Assembly (NCBI GenBank): GCA_015068565.1
Contig: SVKG01000002.1
Coordinates: 1 to 39,325, forward strand
Origin: Oscillospiraceae bacterium
Lineage (GTDB): Bacteria > Bacillota > Clostridia > UMGS1810
DNA length: 39,325 nucleotides
Direction of reading: 5' to 3'
The position numbers and the translations under genes are program-made. The notes under the pieces were generated by a model. That model was given only the letters and a program-made list of their open reading frames with translations. It had not been told where the DNA came from and searched no databases. This document shows positions 38,818 to 39,325 of the stretch, in pieces (position 1 is the stretch's first letter; each line of letters starts with the position of its first letter).

Positions 38818-39325
38818 TTAAAATGACAAACCCTGGAAGCCAAGGAATGCAATCGACAGAAGTCCTGCCGAAACAAGTGCAATAGGAAAGCCTTTAAGAT
38901 ATTTGGGGATACGGGAAGTTTCCAGTCTTTCCCTCACTCCCGCAAAAAGCACAATCGCAAGCATAAATCCAAGAGCCGCTGCAAAGGAGTACCAGAGCGA
39001 TGTGCCGAAGTCATAATTTCTCTGCACGTTTATCATGGTGACACCTAAAACAGCACAGTTAGTAGTGATAAGGGGCAGATATATACCCAATGCCGAATAC
39101 AGTGCCGGTAACGCCTTTTTTACAAACATTTCTGCAAACTGTACCAGGGAAGCAATAACAAGGATAAATGCCATAGTTTGAAGATACGGTGCATCGGCTA
39201 TTACATACCGGTTTACCACCCATGTAAGGGCAGATGCCGCAACCATTACAAACGTAACCGCTATACCCATACCTGCGGCTGTTTCTATCTTCTTCGATAC
39301 ACCAAGGAACGGGCATATACCCATA
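38818..39325 (-). CDS. rnfA: Rnf complex subunit A (N-terminus outside window)
   Basis: GICPFLGVSKKIETAAGMGIAVTFVM, LPLITTNCAVLGVTMINVQR; frame still open at window edge. Confidence 0.95.
   Translation of the reverse strand, partial: MGICPFLGVSKKIETAAGMGIAVTFVMVAASALTWVVNRYVIADAPYLQTMAFILVIASLVQFAEMFVKKALPALYSALGIYLPLITTNCAVLGVTMINVQRNYDFGTSLWYSFAAALGFMLAIVLFAGVRERLETSRIPKYLKGFPIALVSAGLLSIAFLGFQGLSF

Noticed and set aside
1-39325. CRISPR arrays, transposases, phage, toxin-antitoxin or defence genes
   Set aside because: No regularly spaced repeats and no such protein signatures among the ORFs; the one XRE protein has no toxin partner.

Overview
The window is mostly core chromosome of an anaerobic, endospore-forming Firmicute, probably class Clostridia (inferred from gpr, spoIIP, PFOR and Rnf). 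+ strand, 1-11661: ffh (3' end), rpsP, khpA, rimM, trmD, a YhaN/SMC-like ATPase, Asp23, DAK2/DegV-like protein, YihY, then gpr, spoIIP, a polysaccharide deacetylase, tRNA-Leu(GAG) and a small XRE regulator. - strand, 11709-34825: ftsW/rodA-family SEDS protein, FHA protein, pyrC, LMW-PTP, pgk-tpiA-gpmI, rdgB-mutS2, rpsB-tsf, a PucR/CdaR-type regulator with ftsE-ftsX-M23 peptidase-ctpA, a VanW-family protein and nifJ (PFOR). + strand, 35148-37964: glmM-like mutase, GlmU-C-like left-handed beta-helix protein, nagB. - strand to the end: rnfB and rnfA (rnfA cut by the window edge). I saw no CRISPR array, transposase, prophage or defence island. The most unusual non-coding structure is downstream of tRNA-Leu: a ~94 bp composite unit (tRNA 3' tail, hairpin, inverted T-arm) occurs twice. 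Its two hairpins differ in sequence but keep their complementarity, and a tRNA-like/structured segment lies between the units. I found no convincing, entirely new multi-gene system. The other findings are local architecture, such as overlapping regulatory hairpins, a terminator embedded in an antisense gene, and unusual operon neighbours.
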